A stretch of DNA of 64,000 bases from Streptomyces guryensis (GTDB lineage: Bacteria; Actinomycetota; Actinomycetes; Streptomycetales; Streptomycetaceae). Positions 17,495 to 27,559 of the stretch are shown piece by piece. The notes beneath the pieces were generated by a model that saw only the letters and a program-made list of their open reading frames with translations, searched no databases and was not told where the DNA came from. The stretch lies in the NCBI RefSeq assembly GCF_021261325.1, contig NZ_JAJSBI010000003.1:483401-547400 (forward strand). Reading direction: 5' to 3'. The first letter of the stretch is position 1. Every line of letters begins with the position of its first letter. Made by a program: the position numbers and the translations under genes.

Positions 17495-18514
17495 CTAGAA
17501 GTCCTCGTCGAGGTCGACCGTGCCCTCCACGGCGACCTGGTACGCCGAAGGCCGGCGTTCGAAGAAGTTGGTCAGTTCCTGGACGCCCTGCAACTCCATG
17601 AAGGAGAACGGGTTCTCGGAGCCGTACACCGGGGCGAAGCCGAGGCGGGTGAGGCGCTGGTCGGCGACGCACTCCAGGTACTGGCGCATCGACTCGGTGT
17701 TCATACCGGGCAGACCGTCACCGCACAGGTCGCGCCCGAACTGCAGCTCGGCCTCGACGGCTTCCCTCAGCATGTCCGTCACCTGCTGCTTGAGCTGGTC
17801 GTCGAAGAGCTCCGGCTCCTCCTTGCGGACGGTGTCGACCACGTCGAACGCGAAGGACATGTGCATGGTCTCGTCCCGGAACACCCAGTTGGTGCCCGTC
17901 GCCAGGCCGTGCAGCAGGCCCCGGCTGCGGAACCAGTACACGTACGCGAAAGCCCCGTAGAAGAACAGGCCCTCGATGCAGGCCGCGAAGCAGATCAGGT
18001 TGAGCAGGAAGCGACGGCGGTCGGCCTTCGACTCCAGGCGGTCGAGCTTGTCGACCGAGTCCATCCACTTGAAGCAGAACTGGGCCTTCTCGCGGATGGA
18101 CGGGATGTTCTCGACGGCCGCGAAGGCGGCGGCGCGGTCCTTCGGGTCGGGGAGGTAGGTGTCCAGAAGGGTCAGATAGAACTGGACGTGCACCGCCTCC
18201 TCGAACAGCTGGCGGCTCAGGTAGAGCCGTGCCTCGGGGGAGTTGATGTGCTTGTACAGGGTCAGGACCAGGTTGTTCGCCACGATCGAGTCGCCCGTCG
18301 CGAAGAAGGCGACCAGGCGGCCGATCAGGTGCTGCTCGGCGGGCGTCAGCTTGGCGAGGTCGGCGACGTCCGAGTGGAGGTCGACCTCCTCCACGGTCCA
18401 GGTGTTCTTGATGGCGTCCCGGTAGCGCTCGTAGAAGTCCGGGTAGCGCATGGGGCGCAGGGTCAGCTCGAAGCCCGGGTCGAGAAGGTTCTGGGAACGG
18501 GTGGTGCTGGTCAT
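17495..18514 (-). CDS. nrdB: Class Ia ribonucleotide reductase, small (radical-generating) subunit
   Basis: The 339-aa protein has the R2 ferritin-like helices with di-iron ligands (EEAVHVQFY, EGLFFYGAFAYVYW, RDETMHMSF) and a C-terminal acidic tail ending DLDEDF, which docks on NrdA. It supplies the tyrosyl radical for ribonucleotide reduction. The start is the ATG at 18514, overlapping the nrdA stop codon (TGATG), so translation is coupled. A GTG one codon earlier is possible. Confidence 0.95.
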   Translation of the reverse strand: MTSTTRSQNLLDPGFELTLRPMRYPDFYERYRDAIKNTWTVEEVDLHSDVADLAKLTPAEQHLIGRLVAFFATGDSIVANNLVLTLYKHINSPEARLYLSRQLFEEAVHVQFYLTLLDTYLPDPKDRAAAFAAVENIPSIREKAQFCFKWMDSVDKLDRLESKADRRRFLLNLICFAACIEGLFFYGAFAYVYWFRSRGLLHGLATGTNWVFRDETMHMSFAFDVVDTVRKEEPELFDDQLKQQVTDMLREAVEAELQFGRDLCGDGLPGMNTESMRQYLECVADQRLTRLGFAPVYGSENPFSFMELQGVQELTNFFERRPSAYQVAVEGTVDLDEDF

Positions 18515-20874
18515 CACTGGCAGGCCTCGCAGGACTCGGGGTTTTCCAGGGAGCAGGCGACGGCCTCGGGGTCGGCGGACTGCTGGACGGGGACGGTGGC
18601 CGTCGCCCGGGCCGCGCGGGCGATGCGGGTCGCCGGGCGGGAGCGCAGGTAGTACGTCGTCTTCAGGCCCTGTTTCCAGGCGTACGCGTACATGGAGGAG
18701 AGCTTGCCGATGGTCGGCGTCTCCAGGAACAGGTTCAGGGACTGGGACTGGTCAAGGAACGGCGTGCGGGCCGCCGCCATGTCGATCAGGCCGCGCTGCG
18801 GGATCTCCCACGCCGTGCGGTACAGGGCGCGTACGTCGGCCGGGATCCAGGCGAAGTCCTGCACCGAGCCGTTCGCCTCCCGCAGGGCCTCGCGGGTGCG
18901 GGCGTCCCAGACGCCGAGCGCCTTGAGGTCCTTCACCAGGTACGAGTTGACCTGGAGGAACTCGCCGGAGAGGGTCTCGCGCTTGAAGAGGTTGGAGACC
19001 TGCGGCTCGATGCACTCGTACACGCCGGCGATCGACGCGATGGTGGCGGTCGGGGCGATCGCGAGGAGGAGGGAGTTGCGCATGCCGACGGCGGCGACGC
19101 GCTCCCGGAGGGCTGCCCAGCGCTTTGGCCAGGTCAGTTCGGTCGCGTAGTGGTCGGGATGCAGGATGCCGCGGGCCGTCCGGGTCTTCTCCCAGGCCGG
19201 CAGCGGACCGTTGCGCTCGGCCAGGTCGGCGGAGGCCTCGTACGCGGCGAGCATGATGCGCTCGGCGATCCGGGTGGAGAGGGCCTTGGCCTCCGGTGAG
19301 TCGAACGGCAGGCGGAGCTTGAAGAAGACGTCCTGGAGACCCATCGCGCCGAGGCCGACGGGGCGCCAGCGGGCGTTGGACCGGCCTGCCTGCTCGGTGG
19401 GGTAGAAGTTGATGTCGACCACGCGGTCCAGGAAGGTCACGGCCGTGCGGACCGTCTCGTCCAGCCGTTCCCAGTCGATGTCCCGACCGGCCACGAACGC
19501 GCCGAGGTTGACCGACCCCAGGTTGCAGACAGCCGTCTCGCCGTCGTCCGTGACCTCCAGGATCTCCGTGCAGAGGTTGGAGGAGTGGACGACGTGGCCC
19601 GGCTCGGCCGTCTGGTTGGCGGTGCGGTTGGCGGCGTCCTTGAAGGTCATCCAGCCGTTGCCGGTCTGGGCGAGGGTGCGCATCATGCGGCCGTAGAGGT
19701 CGCGGGCGGGGATCGTCCTGCGCGCCAGCCCCTCCGCCTCGGCTTTCCGGTAGGCCGTCTCGAACTCCTCGCCCCACATGTCCACCAACTCCGGTACGTC
19801 GGCGGGGGAGAAGAGGCTCCACTGCTCGTCGGCGTCCACACGGCGCATGAACTCGTCCGGGACCCAGTGCGCGAGGTTCAGGTTGTGCGTACGGCGGGCG
19901 TCCTCACCCGTGTTGTCGCGCAGCTCCAGGAACTCCTCGATGTCGGAGTGCCAGGTCTCCAGGTACACCGCGGCCGCACCCTTGCGCCGGCCGCCCTGGT
20001 TCACGGCGGCGACCGAGGCGTCGAGGGTCTTCAGGAACGGGACGATGCCGTTGGAGTGGCCGTTGGTGCCGCGGATGAGGGAGCCGCGGGCGCGGATCCG
20101 GCTGTACGACAGCCCGATGCCGCCGGCGTGCTTCGAGAGGCGGGCCACCTGGTGGTAGCGGTCGTAGATGGAGTCCAGCTCGTCCAGCGGCGAGTCGAGG
20201 AGGTAGCAGGACGACATCTGGGGGTGCCGGGTGCCGGAGTTGAAGAGGGTGGGGGAGGAGGGGAGGTAGTCGAGGCGGCTCATCAGGCGGTAGAGCGCGG
20301 CTACCTCGTCCACCGAGCGGGAAGTGGCGTCCTCGGCCAGTCCGCTCGCCACCCGCAGCATGAAGTGCTGGGGCGTCTCGATGACCTTGCGGGTGATCGG
20401 GTGCCGCAGGAGGTAGCGGCTGTGGAGCGTGCGCAGGCCGAAGTAGCCGAAGCGGTCGTCTCCTCGGGCGTCGGTCAACGCGTTGAGCCGGGCCGCGTGG
20501 ACGCGCACGAACTCGGCGGTTCGGTCGGCGATCAGACCCTCGCGGTGGCCGACGGCGACCGACTCGGTGAACGACGTGACGCCCTGCGAGGCGGCCTCCG
20601 CGGCGATGCCGATCGTGAGCAGTCTGGCGGCCAGCCTGCTGTACGCGGGGTCCTCCGAGATGAGGCCGGCGGCCGCCTCGGTGGCAAGTTCGCGCAGCTC
20701 CGTCTCGTCCGCGCGGGCGGACCGGCCGCGCAGCGCGGCGGCGGCGACCCGGCCGGGGTCGGCGTCGGGGAGGTCGGCGGTCAGCTTGGTCAGGGTCCGC
20801 AGCAGCGCGGCTCCCAGGCCGTCGTCGGCCACGGCGGCGTTCGCTGAAACCGGGTCTGCTGGCGCGATGGTCAC
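18514..20874 (-). CDS. nrdA: Class Ia ribonucleotide reductase, large subunit
   Basis: The ~786-aa protein has the catalytic R1 barrel motifs: PSSPTLFNSGT, SSCYLLDS, the NLCTEI loop with its active-site cysteine, and a C-terminal CEACQ redox cysteine pair. It reduces ribonucleoside diphosphates. The GTG at 20874 follows GGGAGAG; an upstream GTG at 20898 is less likely. A cobalamin riboswitch lies in the leader, matching the known repression of streptomycete class Ia reductase when B12 supports the class II enzyme. Confidence 0.95.
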   Translation of the reverse strand: MTIAPADPVSANAAVADDGLGAALLRTLTKLTADLPDADPGRVAAAALRGRSARADETELRELATEAAAGLISEDPAYSRLAARLLTIGIAAEAASQGVTSFTESVAVGHREGLIADRTAEFVRVHAARLNALTDARGDDRFGYFGLRTLHSRYLLRHPITRKVIETPQHFMLRVASGLAEDATSRSVDEVAALYRLMSRLDYLPSSPTLFNSGTRHPQMSSCYLLDSPLDELDSIYDRYHQVARLSKHAGGIGLSYSRIRARGSLIRGTNGHSNGIVPFLKTLDASVAAVNQGGRRKGAAAVYLETWHSDIEEFLELRDNTGEDARRTHNLNLAHWVPDEFMRRVDADEQWSLFSPADVPELVDMWGEEFETAYRKAEAEGLARRTIPARDLYGRMMRTLAQTGNGWMTFKDAANRTANQTAEPGHVVHSSNLCTEILEVTDDGETAVCNLGSVNLGAFVAGRDIDWERLDETVRTAVTFLDRVVDINFYPTEQAGRSNARWRPVGLGAMGLQDVFFKLRLPFDSPEAKALSTRIAERIMLAAYEASADLAERNGPLPAWEKTRTARGILHPDHYATELTWPKRWAALRERVAAVGMRNSLLLAIAPTATIASIAGVYECIEPQVSNLFKRETLSGEFLQVNSYLVKDLKALGVWDARTREALREANGSVQDFAWIPADVRALYRTAWEIPQRGLIDMAAARTPFLDQSQSLNLFLETPTIGKLSSMYAYAWKQGLKTTYYLRSRPATRIARAARATATVPVQQSADPEAVACSLENPESCEACQ

Positions 20875-21007
20875 GTGAGGCTCTCCCTCGCTCGGCACGG
20901 GGGCCTTGCGGAGGGCAGGGGGCAGTCACGAGCGCGCACGGCGTCGCGTCCACCGGCCCACTCCACGAGGCCCGGACGTCTGAGCACCCGGGCCGGATGG
21001 CCGGGCG

Positions 21008-21165
21008 CGCTGTCGGCAGGTCCTCGGACTGACGCCCATATGTGTGCGAACACGCATGGGTACACCGTTGCGGGACAGTTCCGGATTCGCACCGGATTCC
21101 CCTGCGGCGACAGCGAGCATGAGCATACATCTTGTGCCCGGTGGAGACGGCACCCCCATATGTTG
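21008..21165 (-). promoter_or_regulatory. Cobalamin (B12) riboswitch upstream of nrdAB
   Basis: On the minus strand the leader reads, in order, a GGGTGCC start, the core GGGGAATCCGGTGCGAATCC, then GTCCCGCAACGGTG, and the B12 box AGTCCGAGGACCTGCC at 21030-21015. This is the classic AdoCbl aptamer. Downstream, GGCCCGG and CCGGGCC (20994-20988 and 20975-20969) can form a hairpin that could act as terminator or anti-terminator partner before the nrdA start. It fits the published Streptomyces nrdABS riboswitch. Confidence 0.93.
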
Positions 21166-21209
21166 TGTCGCTGGTGACTTCAGCAGATCCTTGCGAGAAA
21201 CCCCCGCGC

Positions 21210-21824
21210 TCACGGCTGGGAGGTGTCCGGCGGAGCCGGTGCTGTGTCCGGTCGTCCCGCGACACCCGTGCCAGAGCATGGGAGTCGGGGCGACGCGGGT
21301 GCAGTCGACCGGCCCCGGGGCGTTGACAGCGTCAACTCATAGGCGATGAGCGTGAACTCGTCGCCCGAGATCGGCTTCCAGTCGCGCTCCGGGGCGCGGA
21401 CGAAGCCGGCGCGTTCGTAGATGCGGTGGGCGGCGTGCATGACCGGCTGGGTGCACAGGACGATGCCGGTGCACTCCGCGGCTCTTGCCAGGTCGACACA
21501 GGCGCGTACGAGGGCTTCCCCGGCGCCTCGGCCGCGGGCTGCCCGGTCGACGGCCAGCATGCGTATCTCCGCCTCTCCCGGGCCGGCCAGATCTGCCATG
21601 GGGCCGCCGGAGGGGACGTAGGTGACGCCGCCGATCGGTCGGCCGCCCATGTCGGCCACCAGCACCTCGGCGGCGGCCGCCCGCTTGGCGACGTCCCTCA
21701 ACTCGGCGAGATACCAGTCGCTTTCGCCGAAGGTGAGCAGGCCGTCCTGCAGATAGGCCTGGGCGGTGATCTCGCCGAGGACCTCGTACTCGCCGGGTTC
21801 TGCCTGCCTGATCACGATGTCCAT
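21210..21824 (-). CDS. GNAT-family N-acetyltransferase
   Basis: The first ~165 residues form a GNAT fold: AEIRMLAVDRAARGRGAGEALV supplies the acetyl-CoA-binding motif A and HRIYERAGF motif B. The last ~40 residues are a Pro/Ser/Ala-rich tail that looks disordered and may be an over-extension. The substrate is unknown. It lies between the nrd riboswitch region and the symporter gene, all on the minus strand. Confidence 0.8.
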   Translation of the reverse strand: MDIVIRQAEPGEYEVLGEITAQAYLQDGLLTFGESDWYLAELRDVAKRAAAAEVLVADMGGRPIGGVTYVPSGGPMADLAGPGEAEIRMLAVDRAARGRGAGEALVRACVDLARAAECTGIVLCTQPVMHAAHRIYERAGFVRAPERDWKPISGDEFTLIAYELTLSTPRGRSTAPASPRLPCSGTGVAGRPDTAPAPPDTSQP

Positions 21825-21899
21825 GGGCCTGAGTCTGCCGGACGGATACGCCGGCGGGCCGCCGGATTTCCCCCGGCGGCCCGCTGATCGCCGTAACCG

Positions 21900-23528
21900 C
21901 TAGTGGGACGCCCCCGCGGTCGCCGGCGGCAGTTCCACCTGTACGCCCGGGTCGCCCGCGTCCGCCGTGTAGTCCTGCGGCTTCGTCTCGTCGACGCCCT
22001 CGGGGGCCTTCAGCGCCTTCAGCACGAAGGTGAGCACCACGGCCACGGCCACGTTCAGGACGAACGACGTGAGGCCGATGTAGCCGATCTGGCCGATGCC
22101 GGGGATCGCCGCGTTGGAGCCGCCGAAGTGCTTCTGCGTGGGCGAGGCGACACCGTAGGCGGCGAGGGTGCCGTAGACCATGCCGACCGCCCAGCCGGCG
22201 AGCAGCGCCCAGCGGTGGAACCAGCGGGTGAACAGGCCGCCGACCAGGGACGGGAAGGTCTGCAGGATCCAGATGCCGCCCAGCAGCTGGAAGTTGATCG
22301 CGACCGTCTTGTCCATGGTCAGGACGAAGACCAGCGCGCCCACCTTCACCAGCAGCGAGACCAGCTTGGAGACCTTGGTCTCCTGTTCCGCGGTCGCGTC
22401 CGGCTTGATGAAGTCCTTGTAGATGTTGCGGGTGAAGAGGTTCGCGGCCGCGATGGACATGATGGCCGCGGGGACGAGCGCGCCGATGCCGATCGCCGCG
22501 AAGGCCACGCCCGCGAACCAGCTCGGGAACATGTCCTCGAACAGCTGCGGGATCGCCAGCTGACCGTTGGTGACCTTCACACCCGCCGCGATCGCCATGA
22601 AGCCCAGCAGGGCCAGCAGACCCAGCATCAGCGAGTACAGCGGCAGGATCGTGGTGTTGCGGCGGATCACGTTCCGGCTCTTGGAGGAGAGGGTCGCCGT
22701 GATGGAGTGCGGGTACATGAACAGCGCGAGCGCGGAGCCCAACGCCAGCGTGGCGTACGTCCACTGGTTCGCGTCGGCCGGAATCAGCGCCCCGCGCGGC
22801 TTCCCGGTCGCCGGGTTGGTCGCGCTGTAGGCCTCGCCCGCCTTGGCGAAGATGTGGTCGAACCCGCCGAGCTTGATCGGGATGTAGATGATGGCGACGG
22901 CGATGACGATGTAGATCAGCGCGTCCTTGACGAACGCGATCAGCGCGGGGGCGCGCAGGCCCGACGAGTACGTGTACGCCGCCAGCACGCCGAAGGCGAT
23001 CAGCAACGGCAGGTCCTTCACGAACCAGTTGGAGTTCGCGCTGCCGCCGACGCCCATGACGTCGAGAACGGCCTGGATGCCCACCAGCTGCAGCGCGATG
23101 TACGGCATCGTCGCCAGGATGCCGGTCACGGCCACCGCCAGCGACAGCCCCTTCGAGCCGAAGCGGCCGCGCACGAAGTCCGAGGTCGTGACATACCCGT
23201 GCTTGTGGGAGACCGACCACAGGCGGGGCAGGAACATGAAGATCAGTGGATACACCAGGATCGTGTAGGGCACCGCGAAGAAGCCCGCCGCGCCCGCCGC
23301 GTAGATCGCCGCGGGTACGGCGACGAAGGTGTACGCCGTGTACAGGTCGCCGCCGAGCAGGAACCAGGTGACCCAGGTGCCGAACGACCTGCCGCCCAGG
23401 CCCCATTCGTCGAGGCTCTGGTCGTTCTCGGCCTTGCGCCAGCGAGCGGCCAGGAAGCCCATGACCGTGACGGCCAGGAAGAAGAAGATGAAGACGCCTA
23501 GTGCGACGCCGTTCACGCCGTGCTTCAT
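21900..23528 (-). CDS. Sodium:solute symporter, MctP (monocarboxylate) type
   Basis: This 542-aa protein has about 13 membrane segments and the SSF signature region (LGGRSFGTWVTWFLLGGDLYTAYTF early; IGIGALVPAAIMSIAAANLFTRN later). It resembles MctP-type carriers of lactate, pyruvate and related acids. Its start codon overlaps the stop of the small DUF3311 gene, the usual partner of this transporter group, so they form an operon. Confidence 0.87.
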   Translation of the reverse strand: MKHGVNGVALGVFIFFFLAVTVMGFLAARWRKAENDQSLDEWGLGGRSFGTWVTWFLLGGDLYTAYTFVAVPAAIYAAGAAGFFAVPYTILVYPLIFMFLPRLWSVSHKHGYVTTSDFVRGRFGSKGLSLAVAVTGILATMPYIALQLVGIQAVLDVMGVGGSANSNWFVKDLPLLIAFGVLAAYTYSSGLRAPALIAFVKDALIYIVIAVAIIYIPIKLGGFDHIFAKAGEAYSATNPATGKPRGALIPADANQWTYATLALGSALALFMYPHSITATLSSKSRNVIRRNTTILPLYSLMLGLLALLGFMAIAAGVKVTNGQLAIPQLFEDMFPSWFAGVAFAAIGIGALVPAAIMSIAAANLFTRNIYKDFIKPDATAEQETKVSKLVSLLVKVGALVFVLTMDKTVAINFQLLGGIWILQTFPSLVGGLFTRWFHRWALLAGWAVGMVYGTLAAYGVASPTQKHFGGSNAAIPGIGQIGYIGLTSFVLNVAVAVVLTFVLKALKAPEGVDETKPQDYTADAGDPGVQVELPPATAGASH

Positions 23529-23788
23529 TCCGACGCACCGCCCTTCTGCGAGGCACGGGCGCGCTGGTCACGCTGCCACAGCTTGTACGCCGTCATCGTC
23601 AGCGCCGTCGAGATCAGCACCCACAGCATCTGGTACCAGTAGAAGAACGGGATGCCGCCGAACGCCGGGTCCGTCTTCGCGTAGGAGCCGACCCAGAGCA
23701 TCGCCACGAAGGGCGCCACGAGACAGAGGGCGATGACCACGCGGACCGGTGTCACCACTGGTGGTCTCGCTTCGGACACATCTGACAT
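23525..23788 (-). CDS. DUF3311 small membrane protein, symporter partner
   Basis: An 87-aa protein with two membrane helices and the DUF3311-type pattern GGIPFFYWYQMLWV. Such proteins are encoded directly upstream of MctP-type symporters and are thought to be accessory subunits. TGA overlaps the ATG of the symporter gene. Function beyond this association is unknown. Confidence 0.8.
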   Translation of the reverse strand: MSDVSEARPPVVTPVRVVIALCLVAPFVAMLWVGSYAKTDPAFGGIPFFYWYQMLWVLISTALTMTAYKLWQRDQRARASQKGGASE

Positions 23789-23809
23789 ACCGGTTCCGTC
23801 CCCTCACCG

Positions 23810-23842
23810 ATCACCTGTACTGATCATCTGTGATCACCTGTG
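23810..23842. promoter_or_regulatory. Direct repeats upstream of the DUF3311-symporter operon
   Basis: GATCACCTGT (23810), GATCATCTGT (23823) and GATCACCTGT (23833) form three closely spaced direct repeats 21-54 bp upstream of the operon start. They may bind a regulator. The rest of 23789-24142 shows no convincing gene; it separates the operon from the end of dasR. Confidence 0.45.
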
Positions 23843-24142
23843 TAATGCGCAGGCAATCTAGGTCACGGTGTTGCGAGAGCGGAAGACCTCGTCCGCATAT
23901 CGGTATGTCGATTCCGTGAAAGCCCGGCATCGGGGCTGCATCGAGGCGGCATCAGGGCGACATCGGTGGGGCGCCGGCCCGACATCGCTGTCAGCAGCAG
24001 CGGAATCCCTGCTGCGGATCCGGCTCCTGACGGTCCGTCCGCATTCGCTCGAACTCCCGCCGGGACGGCACCCGCGCGTCAGCGGCGGATCCGCATATCG
24101 GACACAGCCCCGCGCCCCCTCCGGTGCTGCCCTACTGCCCGC

Positions 24143-24989
<847 letters not shown>

Positions 24990-24997
24990 GAGACCCA

Positions 24998-25013
24998 AGT
25001 GGTCTAGCGGACG
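24998..25013. promoter_or_regulatory. Second DasR-type half site near dasR
   Basis: AGTGGTCTAGCGGACG keeps the left half and centre of the dre consensus but has a poor right half. It is 9 bp from the first dre, so the two may act together. Confidence 0.5.
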
Positions 25014-25145
25014 AGAGTACTCCGGCGTCGCTGTTTTCGCTGCCTTCTTACTTAAAGGTTCCTGCATATGTAGCTCGCATAACGGCTGGTCAAGGCTGTT
25101 TCGAGGACTCTTGACAGGCTTCCTGGTCTGGTTCAAGCTCCCGGT

Positions 25146-25161
25146 ACTGGTCTACACCATT
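25146..25161. promoter_or_regulatory. DasR-responsive element upstream of dasA
   Basis: ACTGGTCTACACCATT matches the dre consensus at about 13 of 16 positions. It lies 55 bp upstream of the dasA start, where the dasA dre is known in S. coelicolor. A weaker TGGTCTGGTTCA occurs at 25124. Confidence 0.82.
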
Positions 25162-25216
25162 GGTCCAGGTCCCAGCTCCATGGGCGGGGGGTGTGGGCTT
25201 CCCTGAGGAGGGTGGC

Positions 25217-26500
25217 GTGAAGCGCAAGCTGATAGCCGCGATCGGTATCGCGGGCATGATGGTCTCCATCGCGGCGTGTGGCAGCAGCGACGGCAAGGGT
25301 TCTTCCAACAGCGGCGCGGACGCCAAGGAGCTGACCGTCTGGCTCACCGTCGACGCCCAGAACAACTGGCCGGGCCTGGTGAAGGCAGCCGACGCTGCCG
25401 TTCAGAAGAAGCACCCCGGCATCAAGATCAACCACGAGTACTACGGCTGGCCGGACAAGAACACCAAGCTCGACGCGGTTCTCGCCACCGACAAGGTCCC
25501 CGACGTGGTCGAGATGGGCAACACCGAGATGCTCGGCTACATGGTCAAGGGCGCCTTCGCCCCCGTGGACCCGGCGAACTTCACCAACTCCGCCGCCTGG
25601 CTGGACGGCCTCAAGGCCTCGGTGACGTACGGCGGCAAGACCTACGGCGTGCCGTACTACGCGGGCGGCCGGGTCGCCAACTGGCGCAAGGACGTCTTCG
25701 CCGCGGCGGGGATCAAGTCCACGCCGAAGACGTACGCCGAGCTCACCGCCGACCTCGACAAGGTGCAGAAGAAGGAGGGGGACAAGTTCTCCGCCTGGTA
25801 CCAGCCCACCCGTGACTGGTACGCGGCCATGTCCTTCGTCTACGACGCCGGCGGCTCCATCGCCAAGGAGGAGGGCGGCCAGTGGAAGGCCAACCTCTCC
25901 TCGCCGGAGTCCGTCAAGGGCCTCACCGAGTTCAAGAACGTCGTCGACAAGTACATGCACGGCGACAAGACCAAGGACGAGTCCGACCGTTACATCGTCT
26001 ACGGCCAGGGCAAGTCCGGCATGATCTTCGGTGCCGCCTGGGAGGGTGCGACCTCCGCCGACCCGAAGAACGACAAGACCGGCAAGCTCAAGAACAACCT
26101 CGAGAACTTCGTGATGCCGGGTCCGTCCGGCAAGAACCTGCCCGTCTTCCTGGGCGGTTCGGACCTCGCCGTCCCGGTCAAGTCCAAGGCGCAGGCCGTC
26201 GCCGCCGAGTGGATCAACGCGTTCACCGGCCCCTCCGGACAGAAGGGCCTGATGGCCAAGGGCAACCTGCCCAACAACAAGACCGACCTCGCGACGCTGA
26301 AGAACGACCCCGCCACGGCGGTCCCGGCCACCGCGGCCGAGTCCAACTGGTTCGTCCCGATGGCACCCGGCTGGGGCCAGGTCGAGAAGGCCCAGGTCCT
26401 GCAGACCATGCTCCAGGACATCGGCACCGGCAAGAAGTCGGTCGAGGCCGCCGCGAAGGACGCGGACACCGCGATCGACAAGGTCATCAACACCAAGTGA
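25217..26500 (+). CDS. dasA: ABC transporter chitobiose-binding lipoprotein DasA
   Basis: A 427-aa extracellular sugar-binding lipoprotein: signal peptide KRKLIAAIGIAGMMVSIAAC with the lipobox cysteine near residue 23, then a periplasmic-binding-protein type 1 fold. It matches DasA, which captures N,N'-diacetylchitobiose. The GTG at 25217 follows GGAGGGTGG. A perfect 30-bp inverted repeat separates it from dasB. The operon encodes no ATPase; in Streptomyces MsiK, encoded elsewhere, energises this importer. Confidence 0.95.
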   Translation: MKRKLIAAIGIAGMMVSIAACGSSDGKGSSNSGADAKELTVWLTVDAQNNWPGLVKAADAAVQKKHPGIKINHEYYGWPDKNTKLDAVLATDKVPDVVEMGNTEMLGYMVKGAFAPVDPANFTNSAAWLDGLKASVTYGGKTYGVPYYAGGRVANWRKDVFAAAGIKSTPKTYAELTADLDKVQKKEGDKFSAWYQPTRDWYAAMSFVYDAGGSIAKEEGGQWKANLSSPESVKGLTEFKNVVDKYMHGDKTKDESDRYIVYGQGKSGMIFGAAWEGATSADPKNDKTGKLKNNLENFVMPGPSGKNLPVFLGGSDLAVPVKSKAQAVAAEWINAFTGPSGQKGLMAKGNLPNNKTDLATLKNDPATAVPATAAESNWFVPMAPGWGQVEKAQVLQTMLQDIGTGKKSVEAAAKDADTAIDKVINTK

Positions 26501-26506
26501 CCTGCA

Positions 26507-26536
26507 AGCGGGGTTCCGTCCGGACGGAACCCCGCT
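26507..26536 (+). terminator. Perfect 30-bp inverted repeat between dasA and dasB
   Basis: The two 15-bp arms (AGCGGGGTTCCGTCC and its complement) meet with no spacer, 7 bp after the dasA stop. Such hairpins after binding-protein genes usually attenuate read-through or stabilise the upstream message, so that more binding protein than permease is made. Confidence 0.7.
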
Positions 26537-26572
26537 CTCCGTACGACCTGAGGGACCGCTGAGGAGCGCGCG

Positions 26573-27559
26573 ATGAGTGCCGCAGACACGACCACCCCTG
26601 CCAAGGTGCCGCCGCCGCGGCAGGCGCCACCGCCGCCGGTCGCGGGGAACCCACGCAGAGCCAGGACTTCGGGCGGTGCGGCCACCCCGTGGCTGCTGCT
26701 CGCTCCCTGTCTGCTGATCCTGGCGCTGGTCCTCGGCTATCCGCTGGTCCGCCTGGTCACCCTCTCCTTCCAGAAGTTCGGGCAGTCCCAGCTGTGGGGC
26801 TTCCTGCCGGCCCAGTGGGTCGGGTTCGACAACTTCACCGGGGTGCTGGGCGACGGCGAGTTCTGGCAGGTGGTGGTCCGCACCATCGTCTTCGCGGCCG
26901 GCTCGGTCATCTTCACGATGGTGCTGGGCATGCTGATCGCGCTGCTCCTGCAGCGGGTCTCGGGCTGGATGAAGACGCTGGTCAACATCGTGCTGGTGGC
27001 CAGCTGGGGCATGCCGATCATCGTCGCCACCACGGTCTTCAAGTGGCTGTTCGACGCGGACTACGGCATCCTCAACGCGCTGCTCAGCAAGCTGCCCGGC
27101 GTCGAGTTGATCGGCCACAACTGGTTCGCCAGCGGCCCGCAGGGCCTGGCCGTGATCATGCTGCTGGTGGTCTGGGGAGCCGTCCCCTTCGTCGTCATCA
27201 CGCTCAGCGCCGGCCTCACCCAGGTCCCGGCGGAGCTGGAGGAGGCGGCCCGGCTGGACGGCGCGGGCTCCTGGGGCGTCTTCCGTTACGTCACCCTGCC
27301 CATCCTCAAGCCCATCATCGTGATGCTGACGACCCTGTCGGTCATCTGGGACATGGGTGTCTTCCCGCAGGTCTTCGTGATGCGCAACGGCCACCCGGAG
27401 GCGGAGTTCCAGCTGCTCACCACCTACTCCTACGACCGTGCCTTCGTCGTCAACGACTATGCGCAGGGCTCCGCGATCGCCCTGATCACCGTTGTGCTGC
27501 TGCTCGGCGTGGTCGCCGTGTACATGCGCCAGATGCTGAAGATCGGAGAGGTCGAATGA
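26573..27559 (+). CDS. dasB: ABC transporter permease DasB
   Basis: A 328-aa sugar-ABC permease (MalF-like) with a proline-rich cytoplasmic N-terminus, six membrane segments and an EAA loop (EEAARLDGAGSWGVFRYVTLP) that contacts the ATPase. It follows dasA in the operon and overlaps dasC by four bases (ATGA). The role is chitobiose uptake with DasA and DasC. Confidence 0.94.
   Translation: MSAADTTTPAKVPPPRQAPPPPVAGNPRRARTSGGAATPWLLLAPCLLILALVLGYPLVRLVTLSFQKFGQSQLWGFLPAQWVGFDNFTGVLGDGEFWQVVVRTIVFAAGSVIFTMVLGMLIALLLQRVSGWMKTLVNIVLVASWGMPIIVATTVFKWLFDADYGILNALLSKLPGVELIGHNWFASGPQGLAVIMLLVVWGAVPFVVITLSAGLTQVPAELEEAARLDGAGSWGVFRYVTLPILKPIIVMLTTLSVIWDMGVFPQVFVMRNGHPEAEFQLLTTYSYDRAFVVNDYAQGSAIALITVVLLLGVVAVYMRQMLKIGEVE

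Noticed and set aside
15410..18652. Plus-strand open frame of 1080 aa
   Set aside because: It runs antisense to the S53 peptidase and nrdB genes and has Gly/Arg/Val-rich composition without motifs, a normal shadow in high-GC DNA.
25133..27394. Minus-strand open frame of 753 aa across dasA and dasB
   Set aside because: It is the antisense shadow of well-supported transporter genes.
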